Source: Bacillota bacterium (GTDB lineage Bacteria; Bacillota; Clostridia; Acetivibrionales; DTU013). From it: DNA of 64,000 nucleotides. Below the pieces are notes generated by a model. That model worked only from the letters and a program-made list of their open reading frames with translations. It was not told where the DNA came from and did no database searches. The position numbers and the translations under genes were made by a program. Positions 34,403 through 42,999 of this stretch are shown piece by piece (the stretch's first letter is position 1; each line of letters starts with the position of its first letter). The stretch covers positions 1 to 64,000 of the forward strand of contig JAEZMD010000007.1 in NCBI GenBank assembly GCA_023435745.1. The letters are read 5' to 3'.

Positions 34403-34861
34403 CTATTTTATGCTTTTCCTGAAATCAGCAAGCAAAAAAATTGTCTCAAACATTTCATCCGAACACAAGTCGAAAACAATAGGAAAGTATTTTAGTTTTC
34501 CCATTTGTTGTGAGCCTGATATCATTAGCTTAACCTCATTGTCAAGCGGAAGACTCAATACATCCGCACGGGCTTTTTCGGGAATATATATGGTCACCTT
34601 AAAAAAACCGTCCCAGATCGATAGCCAAAAAACAGTTGTTTCATTTTGACCGCCTCGAACGCCTGTCCACTTGAAAAGTCCCTTTGCCAGCCACGCCTTG
34701 CCGTCGTTGTAGTAACGCCATTCTAAATGAATATCGTGGCTTGCAAGATTGTTTATAAACTTTACATAGGCGTTGTTCGATTCCCCAAGTGCCTTTGCAA
34801 TAACATCACTTGACGGCTCTATATCAGGGTTTCTAAGCAATTGCTCTTTGTTTATTTTCAT
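34403..34861 (-). CDS. DUF3788-like protein
   Basis: 152 aa from the ATG at 34861 (GGAGG 8 bases upstream); a longer frame from 34984 has no site. It has the DUF3788 features of a short N-terminal helix, LEWRYYNDGKAWLAKGLF, and a beta-rich middle ending in KVTIYIPEKARADVL. The biochemical function of the family is unknown. It stands with other small minus-strand genes of the same accessory block. Confidence 0.65.
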   Translation of the reverse strand: MKINKEQLLRNPDIEPSSDVIAKALGESNNAYVKFINNLASHDIHLEWRYYNDGKAWLAKGLFKWTGVRGGQNETTVFWLSIWDGFFKVTIYIPEKARADVLSLPLDNEVKLMISGSQQMGKLKYFPIVFDLCSDEMFETIFLLADFRKSIK

Positions 34862-34995
34862 ACAAAAAACCTCCACAGCAAAGATTAGAATCTTTCGACT
34901 AAGCAAATAAACTTTTTGTGCCAACGATCTTGTTGCTTTTCTGATAGGTTGAGCTTGCCTTGATTTAGATTTAAGGATAAACAAAAACTGTTCAG

Positions 34996-35490
34996 TTACT
35001 TATATTCCTTCGGAATAAGAATATTAAATCTCTCGCACAGTAGCCTTACGTCATGAATATCATTTTCATCATGCTCATATCCCAAGTGAAATAAAACTTG
35101 ATTTTCAGCATCTATACACTTTACCTCTTTATCACCTATTTTCCCAATGCCGCTAAACACATTTGATGGATACGTTTCACCTTCAAAAACAAGGTCTCCT
35201 TGTTCGTTGAATTTAAATACATGAAGATCAATTATCCTGTCTTTAGCGTCCTTCCAAACCGTGTGATCTGTAGTGGTATATGCTTCGATAACTTCAGCAA
35301 AGCCTTTTTCTTTCAATATTTCAATAAACTCTTTGCTGTTTCGTTCTTCTACAAATATATCAATGTCGTTGTGGAGCCTTGTTTCTTCCCCTAATAGAGC
35401 ATCAACTCCCCATCCACCATCTAACCAAATGGCGATCTCGTTTTCTTCGGCGTATAAGATTATCTCAATGGCATCTTTTTTAGTAACCAT
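34996..35490 (-). CDS. Lnu-type nucleotidyltransferase, possible lincosamide resistance enzyme
   Basis: 164 aa from the ATG at 35490, with GGAGGGG upstream. IWLDGGWGVDALLGEETRLH followed by NDIDIFVEE is the nucleotidyltransferase core; the Asp pair of NDIDIF binds metal. Two later segments (TTDHTVWKDAKDRIIDLHVF and LGYEHDENDIHDVRLLCE) match the layout of Lnu(C)/Lnu(A)-like enzymes, including a total length of about 164 residues. These transfer AMP to lincosamides such as lincomycin. Substrate is inferred from family resemblance only; other small aminoglycoside-type nucleotidyltransferases look similar. Confidence 0.7.
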   Translation of the reverse strand: MVTKKDAIEIILYAEENEIAIWLDGGWGVDALLGEETRLHNDIDIFVEERNSKEFIEILKEKGFAEVIEAYTTTDHTVWKDAKDRIIDLHVFKFNEQGDLVFEGETYPSNVFSGIGKIGDKEVKCIDAENQVLFHLGYEHDENDIHDVRLLCERFNILIPKEYK

Positions 35491-35546
35491 GCCAACCCCT
35501 CCGTTCAAATGCTAGTTTATTGTCACAATAGCATCATTTCTTAGCC

Positions 35547-35597
35547 AACATCCAACCTGACCACCAGCCTCCAAAAAATCCGAAAAAACATCTATCC
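35547..35597 (+). repeat. Partial copy of the ACATCTAACCTGACC repeat block
   Basis: This segment (AACATCCAACCTGACCACC, then CCGAAAAAACATCTATCC) aligns with 36688-36740, including the same spacing of about 40 bp between the two ACATCT units. It lies just upstream of the minus-strand gene at 35628 in map order, so the two-gene block 35.6-36.5 kb lies between direct copies. Confidence 0.65.
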
Positions 35598-35627
35598 TTT
35601 GCACTTCGTTTGAAACACCATGAAGAA

Positions 35628-36038
35628 TTATGCTGGTTTGATTATTCCTTCTTCAAACAGAGCTTCAAATGTATTTACAGCCCCGCCATGCTCGACGATC
35701 TTTCCATCAATCAGCCTATCAATATCAACACCTGTCATCCGCAGCTTTTTTCCAGTGGGTTTCATGCCCAGCCACTCACCCAGATGAGTACCCTCCATAA
35801 TAAATTCTGAGATTACTGTATCTCCATCAGTGTATTGGCGAATAATTGTCATTTTCAAATCCGGATAAGTTTTCCGAACTTCAATCATATGTTGTTTCAT
35901 GCCCTCGATACCTACTGGAATAATTCTTTCACCTATTCTTACAATACAGCTATCTGCAATGTAATCAGAAAGTTCATCAATCAAGTTGTTTGATGTGATA
36001 TATTCATAAAAATGCTTAATTATTTTCATATTATCCAT
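35628..36038 (-). CDS. SnoaL-like/ester-cyclase family protein
   Basis: 136 aa. It has the NTF2-like fold signature of SnoaL proteins: an N-terminal helix MKIIKHFYEYI, the MKQHMIEVRKTYPDLKMTI helix-strand pair, EFIMEGTHLGEWLGMKPTGK, and a C-terminal strand near VDIDRLIDGKIVEH. Related proteins catalyse ring closures, but many simply bind small molecules. The AGGAGT site upstream supports the start. The next gene on this strand ends 7 bp before it. Confidence 0.7.
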   Translation of the reverse strand: MDNMKIIKHFYEYITSNNLIDELSDYIADSCIVRIGERIIPVGIEGMKQHMIEVRKTYPDLKMTIIRQYTDGDTVISEFIMEGTHLGEWLGMKPTGKKLRMTGVDIDRLIDGKIVEHGGAVNTFEALFEEGIIKPA

Positions 36039-36045
36039 GCCAATA

Positions 36046-36546
36046 CTACTCCTTTCCTCTTTTCCGATTTATTTGCAAACACACCTTTTCCAATTCTGAT
36101 TTTATTAGCTTAAGAATATATTCAGTGCTTTCTTTGTCCAGATTATGCAGAAAAGCCATACTTCTACATTTCTTGTATTCCACTCCGTCCATTATAAAGG
36201 TATATCCAGCCGGGCATATAGGCGAACATGTACCACCGACCAGCTTTTTGCAATCACCTGCTTTGATGATTTCCTTTTTCATTTTATCTGGGAAATCATT
36301 CAAGATAGCATCATAGGCACTTACACCGGCGGCATAAATCCTTATCTTTATGCCTGTTTTCCTAAAAACATAATTCAATAATGATTTCCCAGAGCCCGGA
36401 AGCATATATGTGGTAACATATCCGTTCTTTGCAGGCTCAATCTTTCTCTTGCACTCTTTCCCCAGGAGATAATCGTCTAATTCCAGAACAAATCCCTGAA
36501 GACTCGGTGGAACCTCGTTTAAAAAAAGTGTAAACCTTTCATTCAT
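36046..36546 (-). CDS. Unknown conserved protein with four-cysteine segment
   Basis: 166 aa; AGGGGGAA precedes the ATG. The N-terminal part is helical, followed by a strand-rich core (YVTTYMLPGSGKSLLNYVF) in which GSGKS mimics a P-loop but lacks the supporting context. A segment with four cysteines (CKKLVGGTCSPICPAGYTF, then CRS) may bind a metal. A C-terminal helix ends in basic residues. It is probably co-transcribed with the SnoaL-like gene. Family not recognised. Confidence 0.5.
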   Translation of the reverse strand: MNERFTLFLNEVPPSLQGFVLELDDYLLGKECKRKIEPAKNGYVTTYMLPGSGKSLLNYVFRKTGIKIRIYAAGVSAYDAILNDFPDKMKKEIIKAGDCKKLVGGTCSPICPAGYTFIMDGVEYKKCRSMAFLHNLDKESTEYILKLIKSELEKVCLQINRKRGKE

Positions 36547-36689
36547 GTCTTTTCCCCCTTCAAATTCTAATTATTTCGTAGTGTTTAATCAATCTATAAT
36601 TTAAGTTCATCACTCTGCTCAAATATGGATAACAAACATATGATTATGTTTTATAAATGTTGGTTAGCCTATTTTACTACTTATTTATC

Positions 36690-36858
36690 ACATATAACCT
36701 GACCACACAACCTCAAAAACTTCCGAAAAAACATCTAACCTGACCTCTCACAACCCCTGACATCTAACCTGCTCTGTCGCCGAGCACTGACATCTAACCT
36801 GACCACTTGACTATCAAAAAGCGCCTTGATGGACTTGTTTCCTCGAACCGAAAAAATC
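36690..36858 (+). repeat. Tandem-like repeat array (TGACATCTAACCTGACC) with one CTCGAACCG unit
   Basis: Units start with ACATCT or ACATAT at 36690, 36731, 36760 and 36790, about 30-40 bp apart, each followed by AACCTG. A unit of the other repeat family (GGACTTGTTTCCTCGAACCG) lies at 36831-36850, 41 bp after the last. The array is in the 383-bp gap between the unknown gene and rlmD, which otherwise holds no gene. It looks like a transposon or IS end with several transposase-binding sites. Confidence 0.7.
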
Positions 36859-36929
36859 ATGTTTTTCGCTCAATGGGTCTTATGACCATGTGTACTAAAA
36901 GCCTTGATATATAAGGGTTTCCAGTACAC

Positions 36930-38330
36930 TTAATCTTTTATCCGTGACATCAATGTTACGCACTCAACGTGCCCGCTCCACGGGAACATATCCACAGGCT
37001 GTACCTCCTGCGTCTTATACCCATGCCCGCAAAGGTACTTCAGGTCCCTCGCAAGCGTAGCCGGGTTGCATGAGACATAGACAATCCGCTGTGGCTGCAT
37101 TTCGGTCAGCAGATGCAGCAGGGACTCTTCACAGCCTTTGCGGGGCGGGTCGAGCAGAACCACATCAGCGCAGATTCCGCGGCTGTACATTTCAGGAACA
37201 ACCTTCTCCGCTTCACCGGCAATAAATTCAGCATTTTTAACTCCATTTAACTCTGCATTCTTGCGGGCATCCTCAATAGCCGCCTCCACTACCTCAACGC
37301 CATATACTTTTCCGGCCTGTTCGGAAAGAAACAGGGAGATGGTTCCGATACCGCAATAAAGATCAAAAACAGTCTCTTTGCCTGTCAATGCGGCATATTC
37401 TAGAGCTTTGGAATAAAGTATCTCCGTCTGGAGCGGATTGACCTGAAAGAAGGAATGCGGGGAGATCATGAAACGGTATTTGCCGATCATATCCATAATG
37501 GTTTCGCTGCCATACAGCAGAATATTTTTACGTCCGAGTATGATATTGGTTTTTTCAGTGTTTATATTCAAATAAATACTCTTAACTTTGGGAACAACTG
37601 AACCTCCGGAAGCCTCCGAAACTCCGTGAACTCCCTCTGCCAACTGCCGGACCAGCTCCTCGGCATCCGGCAGCACCGCTCCATTGATGACCAGCACAAC
37701 CATGATCTCGCCCGTATTAAAGCCGACACGCGTTATGATATGCCTCACAAGCCCTTTTCCTGTCTTTTCATTATAGGCCGGGATTTCATGGCTTGTCAGA
37801 AATTCGCTGATGATCTCACGGATCTGATCGCTCCCGGCATCCTGGATACCGCACTCGTCAGATTCTATTACCTCGTGAGAACGTGGGGCGAAAAATCCGG
37901 TAATGACACTACCGTCAATCACCGCCACCGGATATTGTGCTTTGTTCCTATATTGATACGGATGCTGCATGCCAATCGTATCATGCACCACTATATCTGT
38001 CAGTCCGCCAATCCTCTTCAGGCTGTCCCGCACCAACCCGGCCTTGAAATCAAGCTGTGCCCGGTAATCCATGTGCTGCAGATTGCATCCGCCGCACCTT
38101 CTATACGCTCCGCAAAATGGTTCGATCCTGTGAGGAGATGGCTCAATGAGTTTTACAAGCTTACCGACTGCATAGCTTTTCGTAAGCTTAATGATCTTTA
38201 CCTCGACGCGTTCTCCTTCCAGCACACCGTCCACAAATACTGCAAGCCCCTCTAACCTTCCTACTCCCTGGGCTTCATGCGTCATACCTGATATATCGAT
38301 TACATAATTCTTGTTCTTTTCAATTGTCAA
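36930..38330 (-). CDS. rlmD: 23S rRNA (uracil-C5)-methyltransferase RlmD/RumA type
   Basis: 466 aa from a TTG at 38330, which sits 8 bases after AAGGGAG; the longer frame from a GTG at 38363 lacks such a site. A TRAM domain at the N-terminus is followed by an iron-sulfur cluster motif (Cys73, Cys79, Cys82 in CGAYRRCGGC). The SAM-binding motif is DLYCGIGTISLFL. DPPRKGC and the catalytic SCNPATLARD (Cys421) complete the enzyme. It methylates uracil in 23S rRNA, with position 1939 inferred from the family. Its boundary with the repeat array marks the change from accessory to core DNA. Confidence 0.92.
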   Translation of the reverse strand: MTIEKNKNYVIDISGMTHEAQGVGRLEGLAVFVDGVLEGERVEVKIIKLTKSYAVGKLVKLIEPSPHRIEPFCGAYRRCGGCNLQHMDYRAQLDFKAGLVRDSLKRIGGLTDIVVHDTIGMQHPYQYRNKAQYPVAVIDGSVITGFFAPRSHEVIESDECGIQDAGSDQIREIISEFLTSHEIPAYNEKTGKGLVRHIITRVGFNTGEIMVVLVINGAVLPDAEELVRQLAEGVHGVSEASGGSVVPKVKSIYLNINTEKTNIILGRKNILLYGSETIMDMIGKYRFMISPHSFFQVNPLQTEILYSKALEYAALTGKETVFDLYCGIGTISLFLSEQAGKVYGVEVVEAAIEDARKNAELNGVKNAEFIAGEAEKVVPEMYSRGICADVVLLDPPRKGCEESLLHLLTEMQPQRIVYVSCNPATLARDLKYLCGHGYKTQEVQPVDMFPWSGHVECVTLMSRIKD

Positions 38331-38437
38331 TGATGTAACTCCCTTCCAACGCGTGTGTAGCACACAATCAGGACCGCCCGAGCTTAAGCTCTTTGTCTCC
38401 CCCGGTAGGGCCGGAGGTTTATTGTATGTCTATAACC

Positions 38438-38467
38438 AAAAAAGTCCGGTGACCTGCACCGAACTTT
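38438..38467 (-). terminator. Terminator downstream of the chemoreceptor gene
   Basis: On the minus strand, AAAGTTCGGTG pairs with CACCGGACTTT with one mismatch and is followed by a T-tract. It ends the minus-strand transcript about 30 bp after the chemoreceptor stop. Confidence 0.8.
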
Positions 38468-38494
38468 AGTATTTCACAATTGACCGCGGCACAC

Positions 38495-41059
38495 TCAAAT
38501 CCTGAACTGCTCAAGCAAACTGTTCAATTCGCCGGATACCGCATCAAGCCTCGTGGTCATCTTTTCCATTTCCATCATGGTCTTCTGCTGCAGCTCCAGA
38601 TCTGCGTCGATCGACACACCGGATGCTGCCGTTCGGCTGGCTGCCTGCTCCAGTGTATTGATGGTTCCGATCAGCTCAGCGGTATTGTCCTGCCTGTTCT
38701 TCACTGCAGCTGCCGTTTCCTTCAGCGTTCCAACGATATGATCGAGCGCCCCGGTGATCTCAAGAATGCTGTCTCTCGCTGAATTAATCTGACTCACGCC
38801 TTCATCAACACTGGTAACTCCGTCACCGATCCTGTCCACTGCGTACTGGATCCTGCTCTGGATCTCGCTGATCAGCTTTCTGATCTCATGAGCCGCCTTG
38901 TTACTACCCTCTGAAAGCTTTCTGATCTCCTCGGCCAGGACTGTGAAGCCCTTCCCCTGCTGTCCTGCTCTCGCTGCTTCTATAGCGGCATTAAGTGCCA
39001 GCAGATTTGTCTTTGAAGCAATACCGGTTATCGTATCGGTTATTTCGCCGATCTTGCCGGAGGATTCCTCCAGTTCATTAATTGACTCTGCAATCTGACG
39101 TACTGTCTGTGTCACGCTGCGAATGGTCCTTTCTGCTTCCTGAACCGATTTTTCACCAAAAACGGCAATCTCCATTGCTTTCATGCCGTCCTCCACCGCT
39201 TTGTCAGTGGTCATCGCAAGACCTTCCGCATCACCCTCGGCCGCAAGTGTTTCAATACGCGCCGTCGGACGTTTATCCCCAGCGATCACGCTCTCAAATA
39301 CACGTCTAAAGCTGTGGGATACCTTCTCAGTATTCTCTCTGCTGTGAACAAACAAATCGGAAAGACCTTTCCTGAGCGCTCCAATACCAACAGTCGTGGT
39401 CTTCACCTGCTCGATTATCTTACTTTGCCCATCCAGCACCTCATTTACTCTCACGCCTAATTCTCCGATTTCATCACTGCGACTGTTTCTGACCCTGTCC
39501 GTCAAATCTCCCTTTCCTGCCTTTTCAAGGACTTTTGTCATGCTCCGGATAGGGTTCAGCAAGTTCCTTGAAATCAGAAATGCCACGAGAATACCGATCA
39601 GCAGTGATATCAGAGAAATGCCGCACAAGCTCCATAGAAGTTTGCTCTTCAGATCTCTTGATCTTTCCACATCATCCGCCAGATAGCTCTTGAAGGCTGA
39701 CTCCAGCGAGGTCAGAGCTTCCAACTGTCTGTTATATAATCCGGCAGCCTCCTGATATCCTTCATAAAGGCCGGTATTATTCAATGCTTGCTCAGCGGCT
39801 GTCAAAGGCCCGTATGAGGCGGCAAAAGCACGACAGGCTTCCGTAGCGTCCACTGCAGCGGGGGCATTCTTTTCGGTCAAAAGCGCTTCCATTTGTACAA
39901 GCGTGTCTTCCACGTCCTTCATCTGTTGGTCAAAGACAGCCGCGCCCCCCCCGGCGACGGTTCCTTTCCCATTCTCACTGATCAAATCAGCCAGCCCCTT
40001 GCCATAGGCTTCCTGTGTTAACGAGAGTGCGGTATCGATAAGTACATGCTTTGATAATGCGGCTTGCAGCGTGTCTGTGGCAAGAGCGCTTATGATTTGT
40101 TCGCCGTCCGCGCCGGCCTGGACAGCCGTATCAAGATATGTTCGTACTGCCGCCTCTAAAGATCTGTCATGTGCTTTGATCGCTGCAACAGTCACCGTCG
40201 TTGCGTCGGTCTGGCCTACGCCGGTCTGGCCTGAACCGGTCTGACTTAATTCGGTTTGACTTGAACCGTCCTGGCTTATACTGTCCGGGGTTTGCCCGCT
40301 GATCGGTTTGTCACCTGACGATTGGGCGTTGCGGCTTTCAACCTCTGCATTCAATCTCTCCAGCTCCGCCTGAAGCCTTATGATTTCCGACTGCAGTTCA
40401 ACCTGGGCTGCAGCCATGTTTTCATTGTTTGCCGCCGAAGCTTCATATTCATCCAATACCTTTTCAACCGCAGGAACCAACTCGTTCAATACAGCCTTCT
40501 GCTCTGCCGAAAGGATCGTCAATGAAGCCTTGCCCGACAGGATGGACGCGGTCACAGCGTCCATCTGCTCCTGTACAAGCCTCTTCAACTCCTGCTCCTT
40601 AAGCAAAAGGGAGTCATATTTTTCATTGAAATCTTTCAAAAGACCTTCACAAGCAGATCTGTCTGTTCTTTTAATACTCTCAGTTATTTTTTCCTCAAAA
40701 ACCACGGCATACTGGCTGTTGACTTCTTTCAACTGATCCAGAATGGCTTTTTCGCTGTTTTCGGCTTGTCCGGCCAGCTTTTCTATAGCCTGAACAAGCT
40801 TTTCATTGTTTTCATTAAACGATTCTGCGGCTGAGACGTCCAGACCTGTCACACTGGCGGAAATCAGCTGCTGTTGGGCATTCAGCCGATCTCTGATCTC
40901 ACGGACATTTACCACGCGGGTATTATTACTGTCCGCACTCGCAGCAATCCCGGCCACCACAAGATTATATCCTCCAAAGGTAACTGCCAGCGTTATAACA
41001 GAACAAACAAGAACAGTTACCACAAAAGCGAGCACCAGTTTTGCCCGAATATTTATCAT
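38495..41059 (-). CDS. Methyl-accepting chemotaxis protein with very long sensor region
   Basis: 854 aa from the ATG at 41059, chosen because GCGGAG lies 9 bases before it; ATGs at 41068 and 41077 are less well placed. One membrane helix (about 6-31) leads into an extracytoplasmic part of about 440 residues made mainly of coiled coil. It holds a Ser/Gly/Gln/Thr pentapeptide repeat (262-286). The second membrane helix (about 475-498) is followed by HAMP, and a signalling domain carries SKTNLLALNAAIEAARAG. No PAS, Cache or 4HB domain is evident. Ligand unknown. The gene runs opposite to the M23 peptidase upstream. Confidence 0.88.
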   Translation of the reverse strand: MINIRAKLVLAFVVTVLVCSVITLAVTFGGYNLVVAGIAASADSNNTRVVNVREIRDRLNAQQQLISASVTGLDVSAAESFNENNEKLVQAIEKLAGQAENSEKAILDQLKEVNSQYAVVFEEKITESIKRTDRSACEGLLKDFNEKYDSLLLKEQELKRLVQEQMDAVTASILSGKASLTILSAEQKAVLNELVPAVEKVLDEYEASAANNENMAAAQVELQSEIIRLQAELERLNAEVESRNAQSSGDKPISGQTPDSISQDGSSQTELSQTGSGQTGVGQTDATTVTVAAIKAHDRSLEAAVRTYLDTAVQAGADGEQIISALATDTLQAALSKHVLIDTALSLTQEAYGKGLADLISENGKGTVAGGGAAVFDQQMKDVEDTLVQMEALLTEKNAPAAVDATEACRAFAASYGPLTAAEQALNNTGLYEGYQEAAGLYNRQLEALTSLESAFKSYLADDVERSRDLKSKLLWSLCGISLISLLIGILVAFLISRNLLNPIRSMTKVLEKAGKGDLTDRVRNSRSDEIGELGVRVNEVLDGQSKIIEQVKTTTVGIGALRKGLSDLFVHSRENTEKVSHSFRRVFESVIAGDKRPTARIETLAAEGDAEGLAMTTDKAVEDGMKAMEIAVFGEKSVQEAERTIRSVTQTVRQIAESINELEESSGKIGEITDTITGIASKTNLLALNAAIEAARAGQQGKGFTVLAEEIRKLSEGSNKAAHEIRKLISEIQSRIQYAVDRIGDGVTSVDEGVSQINSARDSILEITGALDHIVGTLKETAAAVKNRQDNTAELIGTINTLEQAASRTAASGVSIDADLELQQKTMMEMEKMTTRLDAVSGELNSLLEQFRI
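40202..40276 (-). repeat. Five 15-bp tandem repeats inside the chemoreceptor gene
   Basis: Five imperfect 15-bp units encode SQDGS-SQTEL-SQTGS-GQTGV-GQTDA. Copy number could vary by slippage, which would change the length of a flexible extracellular linker without breaking the frame. Confidence 0.85.
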
Positions 41060-41330
41060 CAACTTCATCTCCGCCATAATTTTGAAGAATCGAAAACCGA
41101 ATATTTACGTATATAATTCGATATAATAAAACAAAATCCTTCTTATCAACAGGAATAATTGATTTGACAAAGAGTCAATAATCAATTATAAATAAGGAAT
41201 GTGATAAAATTTTCCGGGAAAAAAGGATTTTTCTTATTTGTGTAGAATTACTATATAGCCTTTTTTTCTGGCAGTCACTGTACAAAAGATAATTAAAGGG
41301 TTTTTTATCATTTTTACAGGACGGTTGGAT

Positions 41331-42269
41331 ATGAAGAAGGGAAAGGTCAGGAAAACTGAAAAAAGATATCTTTCAATTGTACTGGTTCCGCATTCGTCAA
41401 GTCATGTAAAGGTATTCAAATTTACTTCATTTTACGCAAAAGTGGTTGTTTGTGTTTTATTGCTATCCGCAGTATTCGTTGGAAGCGGTCTTTACATATC
41501 AAAAATGCTTGATGAAAATAAAGCTCTCAAGCAGAACATCAATGACCTATACAGTACCAATACTGAGCAGCGCAAGCTTATAGAGGAAAGAACCGATGAA
41601 ATCGAGCAATTGAAAGAGGAAAGCGCCGCCTTCAGTGAAATCGTCAATGATAAAATCGAAGAATTTACTGAAAACTTCAATAAGATAACCGATGAATATA
41701 TTGAAGAAAGAAGTACAAAAACCAACCGTTCGGGTGACCGGACAGAAACAGCCTTCACTAATGATATGCGGGCGCTGAAGGAAACACTCGACTCTCTCAG
41801 TTCGCTCTACAGCCGTACGGGACAGCCGGTGGCAGACCTGAGCGTTGCTGAAAGTAAAATCGAAGCTTTCATGGAAACGGTTCCGACTTTCTGGCCGGCT
41901 TCCGGGAGGATTACAGATAAGTTTGGATACAGAAAGGATCCGTTCACAAGGAGGAATAAATTCCATGCGGGTCTTGACATAGGAGCAGACTATGGCTCAA
42001 AAATAAAAGCTGCCGCCAGCGGGAAGGTCGTCTTTGCCGAGTATACCGCCGGCACGGGCAGAACGGTAAAAATCAGTCACGCGCGCGGTATCACGACGCT
42101 TTATGGACATGCCTCCTCCATTCTTGTTAAAGAGGGGCAGATCGTAAAAAAAGGTGATGTGATTGCAAAGGTTGGCAGTTCAGGGCGCAGTACCGGTCCT
42201 CATCTCCATTTCGAAGTATTATTGTACGGCACTGTTGTCGATCCGCTGCTGTATCTTGACGCAAATTAG
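41331..42269 (+). CDS. Membrane-anchored M23 peptidoglycan endopeptidase
   Basis: 312 aa from the ATG at 41331; the frame also opens at a TTG six bases earlier. A positively charged start precedes one membrane helix (about 30-55). An extracytoplasmic coiled coil (about 60-130) follows, then an M23 LytM domain (about 200-305): FHAGLDIGADYGSK supplies zinc ligands His and Asp, and GHASSI and GPHLHFEVL supply the later His. The layout resembles NlpD/EnvC-type or SpoIIQ-like proteins that open peptidoglycan at division or sporulation. The downstream bactofilin gene, about 50 bp away in the same direction, is a frequent partner in cell-shape control. Confidence 0.9.
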   Translation: MKKGKVRKTEKRYLSIVLVPHSSSHVKVFKFTSFYAKVVVCVLLLSAVFVGSGLYISKMLDENKALKQNINDLYSTNTEQRKLIEERTDEIEQLKEESAAFSEIVNDKIEEFTENFNKITDEYIEERSTKTNRSGDRTETAFTNDMRALKETLDSLSSLYSRTGQPVADLSVAESKIEAFMETVPTFWPASGRITDKFGYRKDPFTRRNKFHAGLDIGADYGSKIKAAASGKVVFAEYTAGTGRTVKISHARGITTLYGHASSILVKEGQIVKKGDVIAKVGSSGRSTGPHLHFEVLLYGTVVDPLLYLDAN

Positions 42270-42316
42270 ACCCTTGTTATATTATTAAACAGCACAATTG
42301 TGCGAGGAGGGGAATC

Positions 42317-42754
42317 ATGTTTAAAAAAGGTTCAGGGTACCGTGAGGGTGTAGATTCAATTATTGGATCCAATTCCGTATTCACAGGCAGCATTGAGGCA
42401 GACGGCACAGTAAGAGTTGACGGAAAGGTCAACGGAGATCTGAAGGTGACCGGTGATGTGTATATAGGCGAGCGTGCTGAAATAAAAGGAAATATTGACG
42501 CGAACAATGTCCATCTGGCCGGTATGGTCGATGGCAACATCATAGCCAGAGGAATATTGAAGATCCTTTCCTCAGCCAAGCTGTACGGAGATATCAGAGT
42601 GAACAGCTTTGTAGCCGATGAGGGCGCATTATTCCAGGGTAAATGTGAAATGCTGGATATGCTGCCGGTCGAGAACGAAAAGCCCGTTGAAAAGTCCAGG
42701 AAAAATTATAAAAAAAGTAATGTTCTTGAGGAAGTATACGAAGATAAAAACTGA
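42317..42754 (+). CDS. Bactofilin (polymer-forming cytoskeletal protein)
   Basis: 145 aa; AGGAGGGG precedes the ATG. After a short N-terminal tail, the central 100 residues form a right-handed beta-helix repeat with regularly spaced Gly and hydrophobic residues (SIEADGTVRVDGKVNGDLKV, then IGERAEIKGNID and AGMVDGNIIARG). The tail is basic and disordered. Bactofilins polymerise without nucleotide and help place cell wall enzymes. Pairing with an upstream M23 peptidase is a known arrangement. Confidence 0.9.
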   Translation: MFKKGSGYREGVDSIIGSNSVFTGSIEADGTVRVDGKVNGDLKVTGDVYIGERAEIKGNIDANNVHLAGMVDGNIIARGILKILSSAKLYGDIRVNSFVADEGALFQGKCEMLDMLPVENEKPVEKSRKNYKKSNVLEEVYEDKN

Positions 42755-42790
42755 AATACAGCCTGCAGGGTCCGCCTTCAGGTATGATTA

Positions 42791-42949
42791 TCAGAAACCC
42801 ATGAGCTGCAGGATGTTACACTGTATAAAAATGGCAACAAGGCACATAATAACCGCAATAATTGTAAAACGGAGCAACAGACGGATCCTTCTGATGTTCC
42901 GTTTTTTCATGTACCACCACCTGCGGTAAAGCATGCTCTTTCTGAACAT
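42791..42949 (-). CDS. 52-residue single-helix membrane peptide
   Basis: The ATG at 42949 is preceded by GGAGG at 7 bases. The peptide has a very basic N-terminus (MFRKSMLYRRWWYMKKRNIR) and one hydrophobic helix (FTIIAVIMCLVAIFIQC). The gene is convergent with the bactofilin gene and lies after the Xre regulator gene on the same strand. Too short to classify; the good ribosome site and the charge pattern support translation. Confidence 0.5.
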   Translation of the reverse strand: MFRKSMLYRRWWYMKKRNIRRIRLLLRFTIIAVIMCLVAIFIQCNILQLMGF

Positions 42950-42999
42950 AGAAACACCTCCGTGCATTATAGTATGCTGGAGGTGCATTTTTGGTTACA

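Noticed and set aside
36046..36546. P-loop ATPase (GSGKS in the four-cysteine protein)
   Set aside because: The motif is not preceded by a hydrophobic strand in the right place and there is no Walker B; likely coincidental.
27856..36858. Complete IS21- or Tn7-like transposon
   Set aside because: No IstA/IstB, TnsA, TnsB or TnsC-like gene exists in the interval, and the repeats are in direct orientation.
36690..36858. CRISPR array
   Set aside because: Units are only about 15-17 bp conserved, spacing is irregular (29-41 bp), spacer-like parts are short, and no cas genes are near.
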